Notes: a model not told the origin generated them from the letters alone. Shown: positions 33,065-42,990, counted from the first letter of the stretch. The stretch is DNA of 64,000 nt from Amblyomma americanum (GCF_052857255.1 NC_135497.1:348456799-348520798); one strand, 5' to 3'. Numbers and translations: made by a program.

Positions 33065-33127
33065 AACTGCAGTTAACTCTAACCGCGGTTAACCGCCTTA
33101 ACTGCAGTTAAGCTTAACCACGGTTAA
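33065..33127. promoter_or_regulatory. Right subterminal palindromes (paired Myb-like sites)
   Basis: Four palindromes sit in 63 bp: AACTGCAGTT (33065-33074), AACCGCGGTT (33081-33090), TTAACTGCAGTTAA (33098-33111) and TTAACCACGGTTAA (33114-33127). They mirror the cluster inside the left end, as expected of transposon end-binding sites. Confidence 0.6.
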
Positions 33128-33152
33128 GGCTGCCCGTGTAAAGAGGGTATAA

Positions 33153-33366
33153 CTGAAAATTGAATGTTGGATTTTGAGGAAAGGCGCGGCGCTGCGCAGG
33201 GACAGCACACCTGTGGCTCGGTGCTACTAGTGGCGCGTGCGCATAGTGACTAGGGAGCCAGAGAGAGAAATATCCGCGGCGAGGCGCGCGTTGTGACGTC
33301 ATGTGCCTCCTCGGAGTACCGCACCGCGAAATCGCAAGTTCGAGGCCAGTAAAGCTTTCGCTTTAA
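33153..33366. repeat. GC-rich interspersed repeat, copy 1
   Basis: CTGAAAATTGAATGTTGGAT, TTTGAGGAAAGGCGCGGCGC, GGTGCTACTAGTGGCGC and CTAGGGAGCCAGAGAGAGAA, ending GGCCAGTAAAGCTTTCGC, recur at 42765-42990. Its last third also resembles 41035-41215. Non-coding, probably SINE- or MITE-like. It directly continues the TAA target of the Harbinger element. Confidence 0.65.
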
Positions 33367-34340
33367 ATAATGTGCGAAGAGACGAAACGCGTGAAAGCGG
33401 CGACATTACGAACAAAGAAAACATGCTTTTACGAACCTCGCATGAGGAACTCATGATGTACCATATGCAGTACTACAAGATATCTCCCAATGATTTACAA
33501 GGATTCCTCCGGTCCCCGACGTTATCTGCCCCCGAAAAACCGCAAATCCCATTCCACGCCCAACTGTGCGTTTTGTGGCACCAAGACGGCTACAGCAACG
33601 GCCATTCTCTCAAAGTTTGTAGGAGCACTTAGAACAAATGCGCGGGTGCAATTTTCATGTCTTCACAAGAGTAGAGGACAATTTTCGGCATACCAACTCC
33701 TTCCTTGTTTTCATGAGAGTTTAGTGTTTTCCCCTGGTGTTGTTTTGAAAACGCGCTCCTGTGTTGACAGTATTCGGGTGCATTGCGCGTTTTCACTGGA
33801 AAAGACGACGGCAATTTCAACACCCTAGTTTCTAATTGTTGAGCCTTTCATGTGTTACTTTTTCTCCCGGCAGTCATGAAAATTGCGCACCCTTACTAAC
33901 AACGCGAGAACGCTTGTTTTCAACAAGTTTGTTCATTTTTTTCATGTTGAGCGCATATTCTACCTGACCGTCAACAAATATCGCTCCTAAGAAGTTGCGT
34001 ATTGTTGGGGACCATAAAATGTTTCGTGTCACGTAGAACTCAACGCACAACTATGCGCAACTAACCGCAACATAACATTAGCGCGCCAATCGCAAACTGC
34101 GCACTGAGCGGCACCAAAGCTCGCGCCATACGCGAGCGGGATGAGGAAAGCGTGACTTTCACAACCGCCATACCGCACCGGGGTGCGTGCTCAGCGAAAC
34201 TACATGAAATGCAGCGTGGTTTGGAAAAATTGCTGATGTCCTCGGCCAGGATGTACGTAGCGAAAGTGCTGCGACTTCTGCATTGGAAGAGTTTATATAA
34301 GAAACCCGTGCATTCACTAGATGCGCCTTTATTCATGATT
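33367..34340. other. No recognisable gene
   Basis: No frame with recognisable similarity. The frames here are short and lack conserved motifs. Confidence 0.4.
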
Positions 34341-34787
34341 AAAACTTCAGCCGTCGGGGCGGTGTGGTAGCGTCTCTGCCTCAAACGCCAAACGCCCTGT
34401 TTCGATTGCCAGCCTCGACACAGGGTTTTTTTTTGTAGCGGAAGCTGCACTAGGCTACCAGTCGAGCATTTCGCGGTACATGCCAGAGGCAAGTTGTGCG
34501 CATGCGCCGTTACCATGGCAACCGGAGAGGAGCAGTGGGTGCGCCGCGCGCTTCGTCGCCGCCGCAGCCGCGCGCCCCCTCCACCGTCGAAGGTGAATGC
34601 GACGTCACGCGGATGAGCAGTTGTCCGCATGCGCCGATACTATCGTAACATGGAAGATCCCACGCCTACGCCGCGTTCTTCACCACCGCCTCGCCGCTCT
34701 ATCACCCGAACCGCGCGTCGTCGCATGCGCAGCATTGCGTGTAATAAACGGAGATGTAATGGGCGGCTGTATCGCAACGCTTGATAT
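34341..34787. other. tRNA-like patch and GC-rich sequence left of gypsy element
   Basis: CGGTGTGGTAGCGTC (about 34357) and, 45 bp on, CTGTTTCGATTGCC resemble weak A and B boxes, so a tRNA-derived remnant is possible; the fold was not verified. The following 300 bp are GC-rich. The sequence at 34783-34787 continues at 40744 once the retrotransposon is removed. Confidence 0.35.
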
Positions 34788-35162
34788 TGTCACGTAGTGG
34801 TGACGGCAGTCGAAGCAGCGATAAAGATGGACGAAAGATTCTTCTAAAAGGAAACTATTTATTGGGCTGACTTGCACGCAAAATGGACTGAATCACTCGA
34901 CTGCGGCGAAGCGACAAGCGTGCTCGGCGGTTGTCGAACAGAATTCCCACCGCTCTCGGCCGCGCTCAATTTAAAGCTGATAGCGAACTTTCGAGATAAA
35001 GCGTGCAAAGTTACTAGAACATTCCGGAACAACGTAGAATCAGCTCTACCTGGCTGCAATCAATCGAGATAAATCTAGTCGTGTCTTGCGTCGCAAACAA
35101 AGCGATAAACTGGTGTGGGGGCAGATTTGAAAAAGGAACAAACACTGCAAATATTTGCGGCA
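34788..35162 (-). repeat. 3' LTR of gypsy element
   Basis: This 375-bp LTR is homologous over its length to 40330-40743 apart from scattered substitutions. Where this copy has 7 bp (ACTGCGG) the other has about 47 bp. The ends are TGTCACG...GCGGCA in plus-strand text. Confidence 0.88.
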
Positions 35163-35178
35163 TTACTCCCCTCTCAAA
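35163..35178 (-). other. Polypurine tract overlapping the pol stop codon
   Basis: On the minus strand TTTGAGAGGGGAGTAA directly precedes the 3' LTR. The purine run is the expected plus-strand primer, and its TAA (35165-35163) is the pol stop codon, so coding runs right up to the LTR. Confidence 0.7.
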
Positions 35179-36926
35179 GAAGCATCGACCCGATGCAGTA
35201 AAACAAATAATGCGACTAGTAAGAGAATAAAAACGGATCTTGCGAAAATAGAGCATGGAAATGCAGCGGCCTTTAGCTCGCATAATGCGGCTTCAGACGC
35301 CATATGGACAACTTCTGGTCGTACGCGGCCTCGCTGGGATGCAGTCATTGCGTCAGGGATGACTTCATAATACAGTTCACCTAGCCGACCAAGAACCTTG
35401 TACGGGCCGAAAGAGCGGCGCAAAAGCTTTTCACTCAAACCACGGCGGCGAATGGGCGTCCACACCCAGACTTGGTCTCCTGGCTTGTATTCCGCGTTGT
35501 GTCTTCGTAGGTTGTAGCGTCTAACGTCGGACCGCTGCTGGCCTTTGATCCGTAATCGGGGTAGCCTTCGAGCTGTTTCTGCGCGTTGAATGTAGGCGGC
35601 AACGTCGACCTTCTCTTCTTCAGTAACGTTGGGCAGCATGGCGTATAGCGTGGTCGTGGCCTCCCTTCCATGGACGAGCCTAAAAGGTGGGATCTGCGTG
35701 GTCTCCGGCACTACGGTGTTGTAGGCGAAGACAACGTAAGGCAGGATGACATCCCACGTTTTGTGTTCGGCATCGACATACACGGCGAGCATATCGGCGA
35801 TGGTTTTGTTCAGGCGCTCGGTCAGTCCGTTTGTCTGCGGATGGTATGCAGTTGTCCTCCGGTGGCCGGTTTGGCTGTAACGCAGGATGGCTTGCGTTTG
35901 TTCCGCCGTGAATGCTGTTCCTCTTTCCGAGATGAGAACATCGGGGGTGCCGTGACGACGAAGAATGCACTCCACGAAAAATTTGGCGACCTCTGCTGCT
36001 GTTCCGTTCGGTAGGGCTTTCGCCTCGGCGTAGCGGGTCAGGTAGTCGGTCGCTATGATGATCCACTTATTTCCAGATGTTGACGTTGGAAAAAGGCCAA
36101 GCAAGTCCATGCCGATCTGCTGAAAGGGCCTTGAGGGAGGTTCAATGGGGTTCAGAAATCCTGCTGGTCGTGTGGGAAGGGCCTTTCGTCGCTGACAATC
36201 TCGGCAGGTTTTCACATAGTGTGCGTCATCGGCAGACAGTTGGGGCCAGTAATACTTGTCTTGAAAGCGGCGGAGAGTGCGAGTAAACCCGATATGTCCA
36301 GCTGTCGGCTCGTCGTGTGAAGCCAGTAGAACGTCTTCGCGGAGACAAACAGGTACAACAAGGAGGTAGGCTGTTTTGCTCGCTGTAAACTTCTTCACAA
36401 GGACCTCATTCTGCACACAGAAGGAAGACAGTCCTCGCTTGAATGATGCGGGGGGTGAAGAAACCTTGCCTTCCAGGTACTCGATGAGGCCTTTTAGGTC
36501 AGGGTCCGAGCGTTGCTGCTGAGCAAGAGAGCTGGGGCTGATGGGTCCCAAGAAGGCGTCGTCGTCGTCGTCCGGCGGCGGTGTATCTACAGGGGCTCGT
36601 GAGAGGCAACCGGCGTCAGAGTGCTTGCGTCCGGACTTGTAAACGACTGAGACGTCAAACTCCTGGAAACGCAAACACCATCGAGCTAGTCGGCCAGAGG
36701 GGTCCTTCAAATTGGCAAGCCAGCAGAGCGCGTGGTGGTCGCTGACCACCTTGGACGGTCGTCCGTAGAGATAGGGGCGGAATTTCGACGTAGCCGAGAT
36801 GATAGCAAAGCACTCCTTCTCAGTTGTCGAATAGTTAGCCTCGGCTTTGGAAAGGGAACGGCTAGCGTATGCGATGACTTTCTCGAGCTTGTCACTTTTT
36901 TGAACGAGGACGGCGCCTTGTCCCAC
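35163..36926 (-). pseudogene. gypsy pol part 2: RNase H, integrase, hydrophobic C-terminus
   Basis: The open frame has 587 codons. RNase H: VIAYASRSLSKAEANYST, TEKECFAI, VVSDHHALCWLANLKDPSGR. Integrase: the HHCC zinc finger (HIGFTRTLRRFQDKYYWP...CRDCQRRK), core first Asp in GMDLLGLFPTSTSGNKW, second Asp position VLISERGTAFTA where the usual SD is SE (codon 35925-35927), and Glu in AYHPQTNGLTERLNKT. A GPY/F-like module follows (RRSFGPYKVLGRLGELYYEV). The last 30 residues contain a hydrophobic stretch (SVFILLLVALFVLLH) and end DASLRGE in the PPT. No envelope gene is present. Loss of the second Asp and the upstream frameshift argue against activity. Confidence 0.87.
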
Positions 36927-38935
36927 GCTGCTTGCGTCGGTATGAACTTCAGTATCGGCGTTTTATATCAAAATGCGCAAGGATCTGTGTGGACTGTAAA
37001 CAACGCTGACGTTCCTTGAAGGCTTCTGCTTGCGGTGCTTCCCATTAAAACGGCACGTCTGCCTTCGTCGTTTGGGTCAGCGGCTCGGCAATGCGCGAAA
37101 ATGTTTTCACAAATCGTCGGTAAAATGCGCACAGTCCGAGAAATTTGCGCACTGCTTTCTTATCGGCCTTCGGCGGAAACTGTTCAATAGAAGCTGTTTT
37201 CTGCGCGTCTGGGCGTACTCCCTCCTTGCTAACGATGTGGCCTAGAAACAGCAGCTCTTCGTAGGCAAAGTGGCATTTCTCTGCTTTTAAGGTTAGGCCA
37301 GACGACTTGATTGTGTCCAGTACTGTTCGAAGTCTTTTGGGGTGCTCTTCAAAGTTCGAGGCGAAGACAACGACGTCATCTAAATATACTAAACAAATTT
37401 GCCACTTCAGGCCTGCCAGCACTGTATCCAGTACTCGCTGGAACGTCACTGGTGCGGAAAAGAGACCAAATTGCATCACCTTGAAATTAAACAGCCCATC
37501 CGGAGTGATGAATGCTGTCTTCTCGCGATCTCTTTCGTCGACCTCAATTTGCCAGTAGCCGCTCTTGAGGTCCATCGACGACAAATATTTGGCATTGCAG
37601 AGGCGGTCCAGTGTGTCGTCGATGGGGGGAGGGGGTAGGCGTCCTTTGTTATGTTGTTTAAGCGGCGGTAATCCATGCAGAATCGAAGTGCGCCGTCTTT
37701 CTCTCTCACTAGAACAACCGGTGCCGCCCATGGGCTGTTTGGACGCTGAATGACGTCGTAGCGAAGCGATTCTTCGACTTGGTCCCGGATGGCTGGTCGT
37801 TCTCACGGTGACGCACGGTACGGGCTTTGAAGGAGAGGTCGGACGTGTTGGTCCGTTATAATGCGATGCTTGGCAATTGTCGCACCTTTGGCGATGTCGA
37901 AAAACACTCATTGTAGCTTTTAAGCAGATTGCAGATCTGGTCTTGTCTCTTCCGGTGCAGGGCTGGGTTGATGTCGAGAGTGGGCAAGTTCTCTTGGTGA
38001 GGCGAATCTTCTGCGGAGGGATCGGAGAGGGCGAAGGAGTCTCGTACGTCGGATATTTCGTCGAAGAAAGCAATCGTCGTTTCTCTGTTAATGTGTCGGT
38101 ATTCTTCGCTGAAGTTAGCAGTACTTTGGCCTGGCCATTGCGCAAATGTGCGATGCCTCTTGCGATGCTGATTCCTCGGTCTAGGAGCAACTGCATATTG
38201 CCCTCGATGATGGTTTCAGCGTTAATGGCTTTCGTGGCGCCTACGGTCATGATAACGCTTGATCGGGGTGGGACGAACACTTCTTCCTCCAGGACACTCA
38301 GGGCAACTTGATTTTCCCCATTTTTCATCGAAGCGAAGGCTTCGTCCGTCGAAAGCGTGATCAGCTTGGATCGCAGGTCGATGATCGCCTGATGCTCGTT
38401 AAGAAAATTCATACCCAAGATCACTTCGCGGGATCATTGCGGTAGCACAACAAAGGTCACAGAATAGGTATGTCCTTTGACAGCCACTCGCACTGTGCAT
38501 CGTCCTGATGGCGTAATGAGGTGGCCCCCTTCGGTGCGAATTTGTGGGCCGTCCTAAGCCGTTGTGACTTTTCTCAGATGCGCAGCGAATGTTCCATTCA
38601 TCATCGAGTAATAGGCTCCTGTGGCGACTAGAGCGGTAACTTTCCGGCCGTCGATTGTCACTTCTAAGCCGGAGGTCCTGGCTCTTGCATTGCATGTCGC
38701 TCTCGGTGTCGGGTGACGGCTGCGTCGCGTATGCTAGTCGCGGGTGTTGCGTGTGGTCGAAGCTTTTCGGTGTGGTGTCGTCGTTTTGAAGGCAGCTTGC
38801 GTCGTGGTCGGGGTTGTAATTTTGTGCGGCATCGGTGCAGCGAGCGTAGGTTCTTGTGCGGCGTTGCGGGTGCAGCGTCTTCATGGGGCGTGGTCGGTGG
38901 AGGATCTTCGGCGTTGTGCTCGTGAGCAACCTCAC
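36927..38935 (-). pseudogene. gypsy pol part 1: protease and reverse transcriptase
   Basis: The protease region near 38650-38560 reads LEVTIDGRKVTALVATGAYY. The usual DTG catalytic triplet is ATG here (codons at 38618-38626), with stops before VILGMNFLNEH (38424). The RT in the 38424-37045 frame has [16 protein letters not shown] (motif A), [32 protein letters not shown] (motif C, YLDD intact) and the connection block LFLGHIVSKEGVRPD...KKAVRKFLGLCAFYRRFV. A frameshift near 37930-37680 disrupts the N-terminal RT, where [20 protein letters not shown] is in another frame. A second break near 37045-36930 leads into RNase H. Confidence 0.85.
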
Positions 38936-39151
38936 CTCCAGAGGTTGCTGCCTTTAGTTTCCCCTAAGGGGGCTGGGAGACCTTCCTCGTACCGCGTCTG
39001 CGTAGCTGCGGCGTGGCGACGCAAAGCGCGAAGTTGACGGCGATGCTGAGCGCGAAAAGCTGTTCGGTGTGTACTCCTCCCGACGCAGGAACTCGTCGAT
39101 TTCCTGCGGACGTTGTCCGAAGGCTGATCGTGGGGCGTTAACGGGAAATCC

Positions 39152-40122
39152 TCAAAGACCGAAAAGTCTGTACGGGCAGTGACGAAGAATATGGTCGGCC
39201 TCACCGCAATGGAAGCACATCGGCCGGTTGTCGGAAGTCCTCCAGGCGTCGCATTTCCTGGGGCTTGAGCGTCGGTCATAGGCTGGGCGGGCGGGGGCTG
39301 GGAGGCGGCATTGCGGAATAATTTGCTCATCTTGGGGAGGACGTGGGGGTCGTCGCGGGGGTTGAGCAGTCCTTACTGCAGCGGCGTAGTTCATGGCCTG
39401 GGGTTCTGTGGCTGTCGGGGTGCCAAGTGCCTGTTGCACTTCTTCCCGTACCAAATCCATCAGAGTCGCTGCTTGTGGCTGTGGGGATAATGGCAGTAAT
39501 CGGCGTAGCTCCTCTCGGACGATTTCCCGGATAACTTCCCGCAAGCTGTCGCTGGTGGTGGCCGGCGTGTCCGAACGGATTGCACATGCACAGGAAGGGC
39601 GATTGTATTGCCGAGCTCGGACGTCGAGAGTCTTCTCAATCGTTGAGGCTTCTTGCATGAATTCCTCGACTGTTTTTGGCGGCTGGCGGACGAGGCTTGC
39701 AAAGAGTTCTTCTTTTACGCCGCGCATTAAAAACTGAACTTTTTTTTCCTCGGTCATCTCGGCATCGGCGCGGCGAAATAGGCGCTTCATCTCCTTAGCG
39801 TAACCGCGGACGGGCTCATCCGGAAGCTGGATCCTGGACTCGAGGAGTCGTTCGACTCTTTCCTCACGACACTGGTGAATACCTTCTATAGTTCTCTCTT
39901 GAATAGCTCCCATGTCGTAAGGGACGACTCGAAGTTTTCGTACCACGTGCGTGCGGAGCCATCCAATGAGAAAAACACGTGTTCAATCTTTGCCGCATAA
40001 TCCCACTTGTTGAATGACGCCACGCGCTCAAATTGGTCCAACCATTCTTCAGGGTCTACGCCTAGGGATCCATTGAAAGTTGGCGGAACCCGCGGCTGCT
40101 GCTGTATGATCGGTGTCGACAT
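39152..40122 (-). pseudogene. gypsy gag with zinc knuckle
   Basis: Capsid precursor that packages element RNA. The start at 40122 gives MSTPIIQQQPRVPPTFNG and the typical gag opening DPEEWLDQFERVASFNKW, DGSARTWYENF. The frame shifts near 39890-39940 and continues in 39946-39152 with RVERLLESRIQLPDEPVRGY, FLMRGVKEELFASLV and a Pro-rich linker. It ends in a single CCHC knuckle CFHCGEADHILRHC (C-X2-C-X4-H-X4-C), which binds RNA. A leader of about 200 bp separates the PBS from the start. The frameshift prevents a full-length product. Confidence 0.8.
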
Positions 40123-40305
40123 CTTCGGTGAGGTTGCGGTGCTCGTAGCAGCGTCTTTTGGCTGTCTGGTGCGGTCCGGCAGTTTCCCGAACTCAGGCTC
40201 ATCTCCCTGGAGACGTCGGCTGGTTCGCTGAGCTGCTGTTTCGTCCTCGGGTACGAAGCGCTTAGGGCTGGCTTCACGACTTTAAGGGATCGTCCGAAAC
40301 ATGGA

Positions 40306-40329
40306 AGCCTACCCAGCACCTACACCAGG
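40306..40329 (-). other. Candidate primer binding site
   Basis: Immediately inside the 5' LTR the minus strand reads CC then TGGTGTAGGTGCTGGG. TGG a few bases from the LTR end is the normal start of a tRNA-complementary PBS. I cannot name the tRNA without a search. Confidence 0.5.
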
Positions 40330-40743
40330 TGTCACGTAGTGGGGACGGCAGTCGAAGCAGTGATGATGACGGAAGAAAGGGTCTTCTAAATGAAAACTGT
40401 TTATTGGGCTTACTTGCACCCAAAATGGACTGAATCACTCGCCCTTCTCGTCCATGTTTGTATTATTTTGCGTAGTACCTTTACTCAACGAAGCGACAAG
40501 CGTGCTCGGTGGTCGTCGAACAGAATGCCGGCCGCTGTCGGCCGTGCTCAATTTGAAGCATATAGCGAACTTTCGAGATAATTCGTGCAAAGTTACTAGA
40601 ACATTCCGGAACTACGTAGAATCAGCGCTGCCTGGCTGCGATCAATCGAGATAAATCTAGTCACGTCTTGCGTCGAAAACAAAGCGATAAGTGGTGTGGC
40701 GGCAGATTTGAAAAAAGAATAAACACTGCAAATATTCGCGGCA
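40330..40743 (-). repeat. 5' LTR of gypsy element
   Basis: This 414-bp LTR is longer than its partner because of about 47 bp near 40441-40487 that replace 7 bp in the 3' LTR. LTRs are identical at insertion, so the difference arose later, or by recombination with another copy. Confidence 0.88.
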
Positions 40744-40747
40744 ATAT

Positions 40748-41034
40748 GGAAGCACAGAAGGAGAGTACAGCCGCTGCTAAACGGCGTGTGTTGACAAGAG
40801 GACAATAGCCCTTCTTATCCTGGGGTTGTCGCCTGACAGTTGGCTACTCTACAAAGAGAGAATGAGCGACAGAAGGCGTAGAGAGCAGCGGAGATTCCCG
40901 AAGAGAGAGAGGAACGCCTTGCCAAACGGAGACGCCACTGCCTATTTTTGCAGTGAGTGTGCGGGGGCTTCAGTGGCTCCGTTAGATGCCGCCACCGAAT
41001 ACGTTGGTTAGCTGATAAGCGGGTACGGGGGTAA
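40748..41034. other. No recognisable gene
   Basis: Short Arg-rich frames only (RRRREQRRFPKRERN), with no recognisable domain. The sequence continues the insertion site left of 34788. Confidence 0.35.
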
Positions 41035-41215
41035 TGGTTTAGGCGGGTGAGGGTGGCTCCGCGGTGAGGCGTGCTGTGTGACGTCATGCAAGATGACGCA
41101 TCCAGCGCGCGGCGTCCGCCCAGCTGCGGGGTTTGCTAGGAAGCGGCTGAAGGTCTGTCTCTATGCCTCCTCAGAGCACCGCCACAGTGAGATCGCGAGT
41201 TTGTGTCCAGTAAAG
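41035..41215. repeat. GC-rich interspersed repeat, partial copy
   Basis: GTGACGTCATG, CTCCTCAGAGCACCGC, GAGATCGCGAGTT and TCCAGTAAAG correspond to 33293-33357, with an extra 60-70 bp in this copy. Confidence 0.55.
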
Positions 41216-41385
41216 AGGCTATGTGTGTATTTGTGTGTGTCTTTGCTTTGCTGTTGTTGCCCTGTAGCGGGAGGCTGTGGGCCTTTGTCAAAGCTGCCGT
41301 TTACGAGCAGATTTTACCCACAACCTCCTCCATGATCCCGATGGAAATAAAGAATATTATTATTAGTAGTAGTATTAGAAAGATC
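41216..41385 (+). repeat. Probable LINE 3' end with (ATT)n-like tail
   Basis: GATGGAAATAAAGAATATTA at 41340 followed by ATTATTAGTAGTAGTATTAG looks like a LINE terminus with a short tandem tail. No coding part is present, so the assignment is tentative. Confidence 0.45.
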
Positions 41386-41559
41386 AAGAGTGATATAAAC
41401 CGCGCCAGAACAGCCGGCAGGACACGAAGCGTGCGCGCCTCTTCACGAACTGCGCAATTCAAGACACCGGCCTGCGTGGTCAGCGAACATTGCATGAAAT
41501 GCTGCGTACTTGAGAAAAAAACATTTCTCACCTTGCCGTCGTTGCTCCATCATAAACTA

Positions 41560-41795
41560 ATCAAGCGCGCAACCGGTACACGTTCGTTATCGTGTAAATA
41601 GTTTCTGTAAATTACCTCTTTTCCTATCCTCTCTTCCTGTCCCCTCACCTCTTTCATTTCATTTAACCAATCTCCGTGCTGTCCTTTATTTCCGCTGCCC
41701 CACCTCAGGTGGTCCAGTATCGATGGCAGATGCCGGGGCTAGCAAAATCTTTTTCCTTCCTTTTTATTATTATTTTAATTAAACCACTTACTGCC
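41560..41795 (+). repeat. LINE 3' UTR, severely 5'-truncated copy
   Basis: The block from GTGTAAATAGTTTCTGTAAA to the end shares long words with 45050-45255, for example GATGGCAGATGCCGGGGCTA and CTCTTCCTGTCCCCTCACCT against CTCTCCCTGTCCCCTCACAT. It ends TTATTATTATTTTAATTAAACCACT. It is therefore the 3' terminus of the LINE family represented by the coding copy at 43368-45255. Confidence 0.75.
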
Positions 41796-42134
41796 TTGCC
41801 GTAGTCAGAAACAGCGCGAGTTTCGCGTCGAAGACCAAGACAGACGCAAAAACGCAGTCAGCGCGCTAAGAAAGACGCCGCACGCTGACGGGCGCAACCG
41901 CGCAGTCGACCGTCCCTTGGTTTCGTTCTGCCTCGTCTGGTCCGACGCCGCTCGCCAGCGCGCCAAGGCTGACGGCGTCACCAACTCATCTCTGACGTAT
42001 TTCCCTTTTCCACATTTCGCCGAGTGTCCGCTCTTTATGAATCCCTTTTTCTACTGTACAGATTTGAGTTCAGGCGCTACGCGACCACTATTGCTATGGG
42101 ATACAGCGTGGTCAAGTGGAAACTGTTTTGGTCA

Positions 42135-42420
42135 ATTTTTCTGTTCTGGGTTACCCGCGTTCGAACCCGACCGCGGCGACCGCCTTTCAATGCAGCTGAA
42201 ACGCAAAATGCGCATGTGTGCTGCGCGATGTCAGTGCTTGTTAAAGATCCCGAAGAGGTCGAAATTATTCCGGAGCCCTCCACTACGGCACCTCTTTCTT
42301 CCTTTCTTCTTTCACTCCCTCTTTTATCCCTTCCTTTACGGCGGAGATCCGGTGTACGCCGATATGTGAGACAGATACTGTGCCATGTCCTTTCCCCCAA
42401 AACCAATTTCTCAATTTCTA
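42135..42420 (+). repeat. Ruka-like SINE, long-tail subfamily
   Basis: GGGTTACCCGCGTTCGAACC (B box), CCGACCGCGGCGACCGC, TGTGCTGCGCGATGTCAGTG, AAATTATTCCGGAGCCCTCC and the TTCCTTTCTTCTTTCACTCC tail match the reverse complement of 25505-25817. The A-box part is missing or replaced, so the copy is 5'-truncated. Confidence 0.7.
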
Positions 42421-42649
42421 ACCATCATTGTAGGCATACGCGTTCAGGACAAACCTAAATAGTAAGAGGTAACACCGTTAAAAAAAATTATTGTGGTTTA
42501 GCCCCGCTAATCTAGGATATAGAGAGCGAAAGCGAGTTTGAGGTGTCCACTGTCCCACGGAGCCGGTTGTGCGCTTTTCCTTTCGTGAAAATGAACGGTC
42601 TTTGCAAAGTTGTCAACGCCAATGAACTTTATGAACGCCGTCGGCTCAC

Positions 42650-42760
42650 TTATTTTGTTTGTTTTTTGAGGAAAGGAAATAGCACAGTAACCGTCTCACA
42701 TCTCGTTGGACACCCCAAACGCGCCGAAAAGGAAGAAATAAAGTAAGGAGGGAAAGAAGA
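42650..42760 (-). repeat. Ruka-like SINE tail fragment
   Basis: In plus-strand text GAGGAAAGGAAATAGCACAG, CCGTCTCACATCTCGTTGGA and GGAGGGAAAGAAGATAAAG match the tail half of the copy at 25520-25615. The head is absent. Confidence 0.6.
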
Positions 42761-42764
42761 TAAA

Positions 42765-42990
42765 GAAAGCTGAAAATTCAAAGTTGCATTTTGAGGAAAG
42801 GCGCGGCGCTCCGCAGCGGCGGAACACCTGTGTCTCGGTGCTACTAGTGGCGCATGCGCCGTTGTGCCTAGGGAGCGAGAGAGAGAAATGCGCCGTGTGT
42901 CGTCACTGCTCCTCGCGCACGCGCAGCACGGCTCTCCAGGGAACAAGCGAAACTGCCCAACCTGCGGCCAGTAAAGCTTTCGCGTTAAAA
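42765..42990. repeat. GC-rich interspersed repeat, copy 2
   Basis: Strongly similar to 33153-33366 (TTTGAGGAAAGGCGCGGCGC; TCGGTGCTACTAGTGGCGC; CAGTAAAGCTTTCGC). It abuts the SINE tail fragment, as copy 1 abuts a SINE head across the Harbinger element, suggesting that the repeat and the SINE often occur together. Confidence 0.65.

Larger units (their letters stand above)
25821..33149. mobile_element. PIF/Harbinger DNA transposon, 7.3 kb, complete ends
   Basis: The left end TACCGCATTTACACGGGC and the inverted right end TACCCTCTTTACACGGGC form imperfect terminal inverted repeats that continue through CCTTAACCG. TAA flanks the element on both sides (25818-25820 and 33150-33152), the 3-bp target expected for PIF/Harbinger. 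Inside are the two genes typical of the superfamily: a DDE transposase (minus strand, 31500-32650) and a Myb/SANT-like protein (plus strand, exons between 25985 and 29518). They are convergent. It also contains later insertions: a LINE fragment (28570-28910), a hairpin repeat (27979-28099) and a SINE (31015-31190). Both genes carry frame breaks. Confidence 0.88.
34788..40743 (-). mobile_element. Ty3/gypsy LTR retrotransposon, complete structure, decayed
   Basis: An element of 5956 bp on the minus strand has LTRs at 34788-35162 and 40330-40743. They begin TGTCACGTAG and end GCGGCA in plus-strand text. ATAT flanks both sides (34784-34787 and 40744-40747), a 4-bp target duplication. In coding sense the order is 5' LTR (40743-40330), candidate PBS, gag (40122-39152), protease, RT, RNase H and integrase (to 35163), PPT, 3' LTR. 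Integrase after RNase H is the Ty3/gypsy order. Frameshifts in gag and pol and active-site changes make it inactive. The LTRs have diverged and differ by an indel, so insertion is not recent. Confidence 0.9.

Noticed and set aside
34341..34440. Functional tRNA gene
   Set aside because: Only weak box matches; no convincing cloverleaf, and a T-run alone is not sufficient.
34061..34630. 189-codon minus-strand open frame
   Set aside because: GC-rich frame without recognisable motif, overlapping a weak tRNA-like patch; no support as a gene.
35670..36014. Plus-strand frames across the gypsy pol region
   Set aside because: Shadows of the minus-strand pol frame, which carries the RNase H and integrase motifs.
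36900..37045. An intron between gypsy RT and RNase H
   Set aside because: Both reading frames carry pol similarity up to the break, so a frameshift explains it more simply.
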